Origin: Candidatus Roizmanbacteria bacterium RIFCSPHIGHO2_02_FULL_38_11
GTDB lineage: Bacteria > Patescibacteriota > Microgenomatia > UBA1406 > GWC2-37-13
Length of the DNA: 32,460 nt
Direction: 5' to 3'
Assembly (NCBI GenBank): GCA_001788015.1
Contig: MFZO01000047.1
Location: forward strand, 68,266 to 100,725
The notes below the pieces were generated by a model that searched no databases, had not been told where the DNA came from, and saw only the letters and a list, made by a program, of their open reading frames with translations. The position numbers were made by a program, and so were the translations under genes. This document shows, one piece after another, positions 21,109 to 28,649 of this stretch; the stretch's first letter is position 1, and each line of letters begins with the position of its first letter.

Positions 21109-21206
21109 AAAAAAAGCCAGCTCTAACTGTGAGCTGGTTTTTGTATCAACCCGAAAGGGTTTTAGCCTAATTTGAGGCTCCATTTTATCAACTAAACTTT
21201 CTACTT
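21109..21206 (-). ncRNA. Candidate structured RNA or terminator-controlled leader
   Basis: On the minus strand a promoter (21213-21241) would start transcription near 21206. The transcript has three hairpins in a row: AGCCT...AGGCT (21166-21181), AACCC-TTTC-GGGTT (near 21149-21162) and CCAGCTC-ACAGTTA-GAGCTGG (21117-21137), the last followed by seven T, a good intrinsic terminator. The product would be about 97 bases. It could be a free small RNA or the regulated leader of the TasA-SipW operon 200 bases downstream. It matches no riboswitch consensus I can recall. Confidence 0.5.
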
Positions 21207-21212
21207 AATTCG

Positions 21213-21241
21213 AGTCTAGACCCCTAAAAAAATTGTGTCAA
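21213..21241 (-). promoter_or_regulatory. Minus-strand promoter of the candidate RNA
   Basis: TTGACA (complement of 21236-21241), a 17-base spacer and TAGACT (complement of 21213-21218) fit a sigma-70 promoter with a perfect -35 and a four-of-six -10. Confidence 0.55.
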
Positions 21242-21387
21242 GATGTCATAGTAGATAGAACAATATGTAAACGCCTCATATTTTTAAAATAATATAAAAC
21301 CTATAAAAAAACGAAATATTTTTTAATTTGTTTATAATTTTCTAGTTTAGATGATAATGAAAAATACTATATAAAAAAACTTAAAAT

Positions 21388-21416
21388 TTGACTTGAAATT
21401 ATTTATATGATATAAT
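21388..21416 (+). promoter_or_regulatory. Promoter of the LAATG surface protein and sortase
   Basis: TTGACT (21388-21393), 17 bases and TATAAT (21411-21416) form a near-consensus sigma-70 promoter. The start would be about 21423, giving a leader of some 20 bases. The region 21242-21387 upstream is AT-rich and shows nothing else I can name. Confidence 0.75.
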
Positions 21417-21443
21417 CCCCTAGTAAATTGTTATAAGAACTTT

Positions 21444-21989
21444 ATGTCGAGAAAAACTTTTTACCTTCAAATCTTTATTTTCTTCTTTCTTTTTTTAACG
21501 ATTTTAGTATCTTCTGTGTTTGGAATAGTCAATCCGCCTGATTTTCCCTCGTGTGTTAATCCTCAAGGTTCTGTTGTGACAAGCTATAGTACGGGAACGC
21601 ATGGAGTGCCCGGGGTTGCAACTGCGTATCAAGGGTCTGATACGGTTTATAAAGTATCAAATGAAAATCTCTCCCAATGTTTGTGTACGGAAAATAACGA
21701 GGGTATTCAAACCAACTGGTGGAAAGTTTCGTCTCTAACTTCCCAAGAGATCGAGAGTTTAAAAACCCAAGGATGGATTTTTATCCCCGATGGTTCAGCT
21801 TGGGGATTAGATTCCTCTGCTTATCTGGCTAAAAACTCCAATTATTCCTGCCGGGGCAGAGGCGGAATTGGAGGAGGGGAAGTTTTAGGATTGGCTGCAA
21901 CAGGAAATATAAAGACAATCTATGCGTTGTTTTCATTAGGTTTTCTTTCTTTAACGATTGGATATCTACTTAGACAAAAACAGACTTAA
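21444..21989 (+). CDS. Sortase-type surface protein with LAATG sorting signal
   Basis: The 181 residues begin with a signal-like segment (LQIFIFFFLFLTILVSSVFG). The mature part is cysteine-containing (FPSCVNP, LSQCLCTEN, NYSCRGRG). The C-terminus is a complete sorting signal: GGEVLGLAATGNIK, a hydrophobic stretch (IYALFSLGFLSLTIGYLL) and the basic tail RQKQT. The LAATG pentapeptide fits the LAxTG pattern of class E sortases rather than LPxTG. The gene directly downstream encodes a sortase, which probably attaches this protein to the envelope. I do not know the mature domain. Confidence 0.82.
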   Translation: MSRKTFYLQIFIFFFLFLTILVSSVFGIVNPPDFPSCVNPQGSVVTSYSTGTHGVPGVATAYQGSDTVYKVSNENLSQCLCTENNEGIQTNWWKVSSLTSQEIESLKTQGWIFIPDGSAWGLDSSAYLAKNSNYSCRGRGGIGGGEVLGLAATGNIKTIYALFSLGFLSLTIGYLLRQKQT

Positions 21990-22043
21990 ATGTCTAATTT
22001 CTAATTACTAATTTCTAATAAAATCTCAATTTTCAAATTACAA

Positions 22044-22592
22044 ATGATGTCAGCAAAATTATTCACTTATTTCGGCGCGGTATGCTTAATTTCAGCACTC
22101 TTTCTTCTTTGGCAGAGGAGTAACCCGAAAAGGTTAATGTTTTCTTCATTTTTTCCAAGCAAAGTAGAAACTTTGTCGCTCAAAGACAGCCAGCCAACCC
22201 GCTTGATAATAAGGAATTCAAACATCGATCTGCCAATCATACCGGCAAAAGTTAAAGGTCAAAACTGGGAGACAACCACGCAGGGTGTTTCCTGGCTGAT
22301 TAATTCCTCACTGCCTGGAGAAGAAGGCAATAGCGTTATCTATGGGCATAATTGGGAAAATCTTTTAGGAAATCTAATCTCTGTCAAGCCGGGTTATCAA
22401 ATAGAAATAGCTTATAAGGACGGGTCAAAGAAAATCTTCACAGTCGACAGCACGGCAATAGTTTCACCCAAGAACATTTCAGTTTTAAAGCAATCAAAAG
22501 ACAAGAAGATCACCCTTTATACCTGTATCGGCCTATTTGATGAAAAAAGATTTGTGGTTGTGGCTAAAATCGATAAAAAACTTGCCAATTAA
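22044..22592 (+). CDS. Sortase (class D/E-like)
   Basis: The 182-residue transpeptidase has an N-terminal membrane anchor (about 6-23) and the sortase beta-barrel. Catalytic residues are H102 in VIYGHNW, C161 in LYTCIGLF and R169 in EKRFVVV. The short length and the TC(I)G context fit class D, E or F; pairing with an LAATG substrate favours class E. The start could be either of two adjacent ATGs. It follows the substrate gene by 54 bases of AT-rich sequence with no strong ribosome-binding site, so both probably share the promoter at 21388. Confidence 0.9.
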   Translation: MMSAKLFTYFGAVCLISALFLLWQRSNPKRLMFSSFFPSKVETLSLKDSQPTRLIIRNSNIDLPIIPAKVKGQNWETTTQGVSWLINSSLPGEEGNSVIYGHNWENLLGNLISVKPGYQIEIAYKDGSKKIFTVDSTAIVSPKNISVLKQSKDKKITLYTCIGLFDEKRFVVVAKIDKKLAN

Positions 22593-22628
22593 TTTGTAAC
22601 AGGTTACGCAGTGACTTTGTCTTTAGTT

Positions 22629-22712
22629 TGTCATTCCGAGCGAAGTCGAGGAATCTCTTTCAATCGCCCTTGAGAGAGATTTCTCCACTCGCTACGCTCG
22701 GTCGAAATGACA
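22629..22712. repeat. Dispersed palindromic repeat, TGTCATTCC type
   Basis: It begins TGTCATTCCGAGCGAAGTCG and ends GGTCGAAATGACA, with an AATCTCTTTC...GAGAGAGATT inner stem. It is the same type as the core of 16083-16248. Confidence 0.8.
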
Positions 22713-22750
22713 AAATGAGTAATATCAGATCCGCTTAATTTCTAAACGTA

Positions 22751-22818
22751 TGTCATGCTGAATTAATTTCAGCATCTAATTTTAGAAAACCAGATCCTGA
22801 AACGAGTTCAGGATGACA
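22751..22818. repeat. Dispersed palindromic repeat, TGTCATGCTG type
   Basis: It contains TGCTGAATTAATTTCAGCA and ATCCTGAAACGAGTTCAGGAT, two adjacent hairpins, and ends GGATGACA. It matches the outer parts of the composite repeat at 14873-15044. With the previous unit it fills most of the 390-base gap before the polysaccharide locus. Confidence 0.8.
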
Positions 22819-22921
22819 GTTGAGTGTTCAACAGGATTTGATATAAGTCCTATTTGTAATTAAAATCACATATCGTTACATAATCAAAAAACTACATACT
22901 ACATAAAACTATTACAAAAGC

Positions 22922-22950
22922 TTGATTTATTACCTCATATCTTGTATAAT
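22922..22950 (+). promoter_or_regulatory. Promoter of the glycosyltransferase locus
   Basis: TTGATT (22922-22927), 17 bases and TATAAT (22945-22950) form a strong sigma-70 promoter. The predicted start near 22957 gives a 25-base leader to the 1583-codon gene. No other promoter is evident until 32070. Confidence 0.75.
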
Positions 22951-22981
22951 ATCACCTCAAGTTTATTGACTTATAGTATTA

Positions 22982-25900
22982 ATGAAAAATAATCAAAACT
23001 TATCAAATACAGGCAAAAAAGCGCTTTCTATCGTTATTCCTGTAGTAAACGAACAAAGGAACATAAAACCACTCATCGAACGCATCATTTCTGCGTGCTC
23101 AAAAAGAGGTTTGAGTTTCGAAATTATAGTTATCGACGATCACTCAACAGATAACACATATCAAGTCGTTAAAGCTTTAACAAAGCTTTATCCTTTTATC
23201 AGTCTCTATAGTAAAAAAGGAAAAAAAGGCAAAGCTTTTTCGCTACTCGAGGGATTCGGCTATGCAAAATACGATCTTCTTACCATGATTGACGCAGACC
23301 TCCAGTACCCACCCGAAGCAATCCCGGAGATGGCAGATAAAATCAGCGACTCGGTCGGAGTTGTGGTCGCAGAGAGGAAAATCCACAAGTCGTCCCTTCT
23401 GCGCAAAATTTTAAGCCATGGATTTTCACTTTTTTTTGCAAGATTCCTACATGGTTTAGATCACGATGTTCAGTCCGGACTAAAGGTCTTCAAGAAGGAA
23501 ATCATCGAAAGAATAACGCTAGCCCCGGGGCCGTGGTCTTTTGATCTTGAGTTTTTGATAAAAGCAAAACACGCCGGCTATAACATCGAAAACCATCAGA
23601 TAACATTTGAAAAACGCTATCAGGAAAAACCCAAAATATCTCTTTTGCCGGCAATTTTGGAGATCGGAGCATCAGCGTTAAAACTTGCGTTTTTATCTCA
23701 TGAAGTTATTCCTTTTCATCCAAAAAGGGAAAAGGCAGACGGCAAGGGTTTTCATTTTAAGGGTGTTGAGTTCGTCCATCACAGCGATGTTCCTTTTCTT
23801 GAGAGCGCCTTTAAGACGCTGATTTTTAATCATAAAATAATTTTATTGGATATTGTTTTGGCCATTGTGATAGGTTTTATTGCTGATTGGCGTATCACCG
23901 CAATTATCCTTGTTGGCCTCATCACCGTTATCTACTTTATCGATCTTCTCTTGAATCTGTTTCTGATCATGAGAGGCTTTACAAAAAAGCCGGAAATCCA
24001 TGTCTCAAGACAAGAAGTTGACGAATTGAGCGGGAACAAACTTCCGAAATACACAATTCTTTGTCCTCTCTATAACGAATGGGAAGTCTTACCCCAATTC
24101 ATTACCGCAATGTCTCGGATCGATTACCCCAAAGATAAGCTGCAGGTTTTACTCCTTTTGGAAGAGGACGATAAGGAAACGATAAAACATGTGCAAAGCT
24201 ATCGGCTGCCAAGCTATTTTGAAGTTGCCATAGTCCCGGATTCGCTGCCTAAGACTAAGCCTAAGGCTTTAAACTATGGATTGCGCAAAGCGGAAGGTAA
24301 ATATGTAGTCATCTATGACGCAGAGGATGTTCCGGATCCAAAACAGCTCAAAAAAGTCATTGTTGCTTTTGAAAAAAGTGACTCAAAAACAGTCTGCATT
24401 CAGGCAAAGCTTAATTTTTACAACCCTCATCACAATATCTTAACCAGGATTTTTACAGCCGAGTACTCACTCTGGTTTGATTTGGTCTTGACCGGTCTGC
24501 AATCAATTTTTGCACCGATTCCGCTGGGTGGGACCTCAAATCACTTCAAACTGATAGATCTCAAAAGTCTCAACGGCTGGGATTCTTTTAACGTCACGGA
24601 AGACTGCGATCTCGGCATGCGCTTGGTAAAGCGCGGTTATCAGACAGCGCTTATTAACTCGGTAACCCTCGAGGAGGCCAATAGCGATCTTAATAACTGG
24701 TTTCTACAGCGGACTCGCTGGATCAAAGGATATATACAGACTTACTTGGTCCACATGAGAAATCCACGAGAATTTGTCAAAAATAATTCAAATTCGCAGC
24801 TTTTTATATTTCAGCTGATAGTCGGAGGTAAGGTTTTATCGATGTTTATCAATCCCTTGATGTGGATAACTACTATTTCCTACTTTGCTTTCCGACCGAT
24901 CGCAGGTCCCTTTATACAACAATTCTTTCCCGCGCCGGTTCTCTATATGGGGGTATTTTCCCTGGTTTTCGGCAACTTTCTTTACATGTACTATTACATG
25001 ATCGGCTGTGTCAAGCGAGGACACTACGATCTCGTGAAGTATGTATTCTTGGTTCCTTTTTACTGGCTTTGCATGAGCATTGCCGCTTGGAAAGCTCTGA
25101 TTCAGCTCATTCAGCGGCCTCACTTTTGGCCAAAGACTATCCACGGATTCCATCTGGACAGCGATAAAGTCATTAAGCAGGCGACAGAAGCCATCGGGAA
25201 AAAATTGGTTGATACGCGATTTGTCACCTATCCGGTGGACTTCAACCCTGCCTATGCAAAGGTAGCCAAATCAGTCGTGCCCGAAACCTGGTCAAAAAAC
25301 ACTTTATCGTCGGGGACTCTGCTTCTGGGAGCGATGATGGTCGGAAACTTTTTAAATTTTCTTTTTAATGCCTATCTTGGGAGATCGATATCATTTGAGG
25401 ATTTCGGGCTTACAACTCTAATCAATACCTTCTGGTATCTTTTGAGCGTTTTTATATCATCGCTAGGGACAACCGTAAATCATAGGATAGCCTATATTTC
25501 GGCGAAGTCGGGAAAAGAAGCCGCAGTAGGCTTTCTCTTGATGATGGCCCACAAGGCGACAAAGATATTCCTGGTGATTTCCATAGCCTGGTTGGCCCTT
25601 TCACCTCTTTTGGCAAATTTTTTCAGGCTGGAGTCAATATTGCCGTTGGTTTCGTTTACGCCGGTCATTTTGCTTAGCGCAATTTCAAGTTTAGGGACCG
25701 GCTTTCTCCACGGAAATTTTTATTTCTTGCTGATCGGCGCCGCCCTCATACTGGGAGCTTTGACGAAATTTGCAGGCGCATACTTATTTGTGTTTTTTAA
25801 GCTTAATTCGTATGCCTATTTAGCCATTCCAATCTCGTCAGCCGTCTCGTTCGTAGTAGTAACCGCTTTCGTACTTCTGAAAATAAGAAAGATTAAGTCG

Positions 25901-27733
25901 ATCCCGAAGATGCATTTTGGTTTTCCCAAAAAGTTTTTCTTCGCTTCGGTGGTAACCGGATTTTCAACCAGCGCTTTTTTGACCTTGGATATCGTCTTGA
26001 CGAAACATTTTTTATCGAGCAAACTGGCAGGAGAATATGCCTTCTTGTCACTGGTCGGAAAAATGATCTATTACTTCGGATCGATTCTTAATGTTTTCAT
26101 GACGCCGTTTGTCAGCCGCGATCTTGGGGCGAATCGAGACCCGAACAAAACTTTCTATAGGATTTTAGCAGGAACAATAATCTTTACGAGCATGATGTAT
26201 TTTGCTATCGGGATCTTTGGAAACATTACTATTCCATTGCTTTTTGGCGAAAAAGCCTTTCCGATATTAAAGTATTTACCAGTCTACTCGCTGGCGATAA
26301 GTTTTTACGTCATCAGCAACAGCATTATTTCCTATCACCTGTTACGACACCACTATTCCTTTCCGATTACCGGGCTTATCCTTTCCTTGGTCATGTCAAC
26401 GGGGATAATACTTTTTCATAACAATATCGGAGAGATCAGCAATGTCATCTTGGCTACGAGCATCATAAGTTTGATTGTCTTTATTTTGCTTCATCTTTTG
26501 CAGAGAGAGGGAAGATTTTTTCTCAAAAATCTTATCGACCTTTTCGGATTATTTTTGCCATTGCCAAAAGCCTCTCCGGTGGCGTCTGCCGGGAAAAGAA
26601 TTCTTGTCTTTAACTGGCGCGATACCAAGCATAAATTTGCCGGCGGAGCAGAGGTATATATCCATGAACTCGCCAAACGCTGGGTTAAAGCCGGCCACAG
26701 CGTCACCCTTTTTTGCGGAAACGACGGGCATTGTTTAAGAAATGAGGTTATTGACGGAGTCCAGGTCATTCGAAGAGGCGGATTTTATTTTGTCTATGTC
26801 TGGGCTTTCCTTTACTACCTTCTTAGATTTAGAGGTCAATATGATCTCATCATCGACAGCGAAAACGGCATTCCGTTTTTTACCCCCTTCTATTCCGGCG
26901 AAAAGAAATATTTACTCATCCACCACGTACATCAGGATGTCTTCAGAAAGAGCTTGGTTCCACCCCTTTCCTGGCTGGCGACTTTTTTAGAGTTATATAT
27001 AATGCCGTCTGTTTATAAAAATATTCAGACAATTACGGTGTCTCCTTCTTCCAAAAAAGAAATTCTGGATAAGGAGCTGACAAGCGTCGAACCGATTGTA
27101 ATCTACAATGGAGTCGACCTTTCGTCGTATAAACCTGCGCAAAAAAGCCACATGCCTCTTGTTTTATATCTTGGAAGGCTCAAATATTATAAGAGTCTGC
27201 ATATTTTTCTTCACGCGGCCAAAAAAATACTTGATAAGATGCCGCACGTGAAATTTGTCATCGCGGGAGACGGAGAGGAAAAAGATAATTTAATCAGGCT
27301 GGCAAAAAAATTAAATATATTTGACAAGGTCAACTTTGCAGGAAAAGTTTCGGAAGAAGAAAAAATACGTCTCTATCAGAAAGCCTGGGTTTTTGTCAAT
27401 CCGTCATATATGGAGGGCTGGGGAATCACGACAATTGAGGCAAATGCCTGTGGTACCCCCGTGGTTGCATCAGACGTTCCCGGCCTCCGTGACTCTGTCA
27501 ATAATCCTCACAACGGATTCCTCGTTCCCTACGGTAGTATTAATGAGTTTACTGCTTCCATTATCAAACTGCTCAAAGACGACTCGCTCCGGGCAAAAAT
27601 GTCAATAGAAGCTATGTATTGGGCAAAACAGTTCGAGTGGAAAAAAAGCGTCGAAGCAAGCCTGAAATTATTCGAAAAAGAGCAAGAGGCTCTCCCAACC
27701 TATAATAAATTATTAAACAAAAAATATGCTTAA
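22982..27733 (+). CDS. Four-part fusion: GT2, GT2, Wzx-like flippase, GT4
   Basis: This 1583-residue protein appears to join a whole polysaccharide-assembly pathway. Residues about 12-240 are a DPM1-like GT2 (IVIPVVNEQRNI; DADLQYPP at 104-111). Membrane segments follow at about 285-331. A second, processive-type GT2 runs from 355 to about 600 (DAED near 446, TEDCDLGMRL near 539, QRTRWIKGY near 575), with more membrane segments to about 720. Residues about 770-1180 have roughly twelve membrane segments, like an O-antigen flippase (GRSISFEDFGLTTLINTFWY). Residues about 1203-1583 form a GT4 (KFAGGAEVYIHELAKRW; NPSYMEGWGITTIEANACGT). One uninterrupted frame covers all four parts. It presumably initiates, extends and exports a lipid-linked glycan. 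Confidence 0.88.
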   Translation: MKNNQNLSNTGKKALSIVIPVVNEQRNIKPLIERIISACSKRGLSFEIIVIDDHSTDNTYQVVKALTKLYPFISLYSKKGKKGKAFSLLEGFGYAKYDLLTMIDADLQYPPEAIPEMADKISDSVGVVVAERKIHKSSLLRKILSHGFSLFFARFLHGLDHDVQSGLKVFKKEIIERITLAPGPWSFDLEFLIKAKHAGYNIENHQITFEKRYQEKPKISLLPAILEIGASALKLAFLSHEVIPFHPKREKADGKGFHFKGVEFVHHSDVPFLESAFKTLIFNHKIILLDIVLAIVIGFIADWRITAIILVGLITVIYFIDLLLNLFLIMRGFTKKPEIHVSRQEVDELSGNKLPKYTILCPLYNEWEVLPQFITAMSRIDYPKDKLQVLLLLEEDDKETIKHVQSYRLPSYFEVAIVPDSLPKTKPKALNYGLRKAEGKYVVIYDAEDVPDPKQLKKVIVAFEKSDSKTVCIQAKLNFYNPHHNILTRIFTAEYSLWFDLVLTGLQSIFAPIPLGGTSNHFKLIDLKSLNGWDSFNVTEDCDLGMRLVKRGYQTALINSVTLEEANSDLNNWFLQRTRWIKGYIQTYLVHMRNPREFVKNNSNSQLFIFQLIVGGKVLSMFINPLMWITTISYFAFRPIAGPFIQQFFPAPVLYMGVFSLVFGNFLYMYYYMIGCVKRGHYDLVKYVFLVPFYWLCMSIAAWKALIQLIQRPHFWPKTIHGFHLDSDKVIKQATEAIGKKLVDTRFVTYPVDFNPAYAKVAKSVVPETWSKNTLSSGTLLLGAMMVGNFLNFLFNAYLGRSISFEDFGLTTLINTFWYLLSVFISSLGTTVNHRIAYISAKSGKEAAVGFLLMMAHKATKIFLVISIAWLALSPLLANFFRLESILPLVSFTPVILLSAISSLGTGFLHGNFYFLLIGAALILGALTKFAGAYLFVFFKLNSYAYLAIPISSAVSFVVVTAFVLLKIRKIKSIPKMHFGFPKKFFFASVVTGFSTSAFLTLDIVLTKHFLSSKLAGEYAFLSLVGKMIYYFGSILNVFMTPFVSRDLGANRDPNKTFYRILAGTIIFTSMMYFAIGIFGNITIPLLFGEKAFPILKYLPVYSLAISFYVISNSIISYHLLRHHYSFPITGLILSLVMSTGIILFHNNIGEISNVILATSIISLIVFILLHLLQREGRFFLKNLIDLFGLFLPLPKASPVASAGKRILVFNWRDTKHKFAGGAEVYIHELAKRWVKAGHSVTLFCGNDGHCLRNEVIDGVQVIRRGGFYFVYVWAFLYYLLRFRGQYDLIIDSENGIPFFTPFYSGEKKYLLIHHVHQDVFRKSLVPPLSWLATFLELYIMPSVYKNIQTITVSPSSKKEILDKELTSVEPIVIYNGVDLSSYKPAQKSHMPLVLYLGRLKYYKSLHIFLHAAKKILDKMPHVKFVIAGDGEEKDNLIRLAKKLNIFDKVNFAGKVSEEEKIRLYQKAWVFVNPSYMEGWGITTIEANACGTPVVASDVPGLRDSVNNPHNGFLVPYGSINEFTASIIKLLKDDSLRAKMSIEAMYWAKQFEWKKSVEASLKLFEKEQEALPTYNKLLNKKYA

Positions 27734-28649
27734 AGTTGCCGTAACAGTTGGAATACCAGCCTATAATGAAGAAAAAAATATAAAAAATCTTCTTTTGTCA
27801 ATCCTTAGCCAAGAAGAAAAAGGTTACTTTATTAAAAAAATTATCGTTGTGTCCGACGGGAGTACCGACGAAACGGTCAAAAGAGCTAAAGAAATCAAAG
27901 ATGAGCGGCTGGAAGTAATTTCCAAAAAGAAAAGAGTCGGCAAGTCAACCCATCTAAACTATCTATTTAGGAATCTCGATACGGACATACTTGTTCTTTT
28001 TGACGCCGATGTAACCCTGGCAGACAGATTTACCTTACAATATCTGATTCAACCCATGCTAGAAGACGAAAATGTTGGTTTGGTAGGAGGATGCCCGGTT
28101 CAATTCAGAGCCAAAAACTTTTTAGAAAAGGCTATAAATGTTGGCTACGAGACCTATAAAGAAATGCGGCTCAAGATTAAGCAAGGAAATAATCTGTATT
28201 GCTGCATCGGTCAGATATTAGCTTTATCAAAAACGTTTGCCAAGCAGACAGTTGTACCTAAAGACGTTATGTGTAATGACACTTTCCTCTACCTGGCATG
28301 CCTGGCTAATAAATTTAAATTTATGCATATTGATGAGGCCCGTGTCTGGTATCGAGCTCCAAAGAAACTAGACGACCATATAAAACAGAGCGAAAGGTTT
28401 GCTATTGCAAGAGCAAGGCTCACAGAACTATTTGGGAAGTTGGCAAAAGAGGAGTACAAAATACCCAAAAAACTTTACTATATTTATTTGATTAAGGGAT
28501 TTCTTAGAGCACCTCTTCATTCTTCGTTGCTTTTTATATTAAATTCTTATTCCGGTCTTCTTGCAGCTAAAGAAAGTTACAAATTTAATGCCGCCTGGCC
28601 CATTGCCTGGAGTACAAAGCTGGGGATTAAACCGTCATATGAAAACTAA
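27726..28649 (+). CDS. GT2 glycosyltransferase, paralogue 1
   Basis: The 307-residue protein is a GT-A fold family 2 transferase that moves a sugar from a nucleotide donor, probably to a growing surface glycan. It has VTVGIPAYNEEKNI at the N-terminus, VVSDGSTDETV, the metal-binding DxD in LFDADVTL, and a downstream CNDTF...YRAPKKLDDHIKQSERF acceptor region. A hydrophobic C-terminal stretch (HSSLLFILNSYSGLLA) may hold it at the membrane. The start overlaps the fusion gene by eight bases and the end overlaps the next gene by eleven. It is the first of a tandem family sharing this N-terminal signature. Confidence 0.88.
   Translation: MLKVAVTVGIPAYNEEKNIKNLLLSILSQEEKGYFIKKIIVVSDGSTDETVKRAKEIKDERLEVISKKKRVGKSTHLNYLFRNLDTDILVLFDADVTLADRFTLQYLIQPMLEDENVGLVGGCPVQFRAKNFLEKAINVGYETYKEMRLKIKQGNNLYCCIGQILALSKTFAKQTVVPKDVMCNDTFLYLACLANKFKFMHIDEARVWYRAPKKLDDHIKQSERFAIARARLTELFGKLAKEEYKIPKKLYYIYLIKGFLRAPLHSSLLFILNSYSGLLAAKESYKFNAAWPIAWSTKLGIKPSYEN

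Noticed and set aside
21109-21206. Cyclic-di-GMP or other known riboswitch
   Set aside because: Hairpin order and the GAAA/TTTC loop were suggestive, but the conserved sequences of known classes are absent.
24836-25167. Frames of about 100 codons on both strands inside the fusion gene
   Set aside because: They are out-of-frame shadows of the GT2/membrane coding sequence, whose own frame has clear motifs.
28561-28638. 26-residue N-terminal extension of the GT2-GT4 protein
   Set aside because: It overlaps the preceding gene in another frame, and the paralogues start at the equivalent of 28639.
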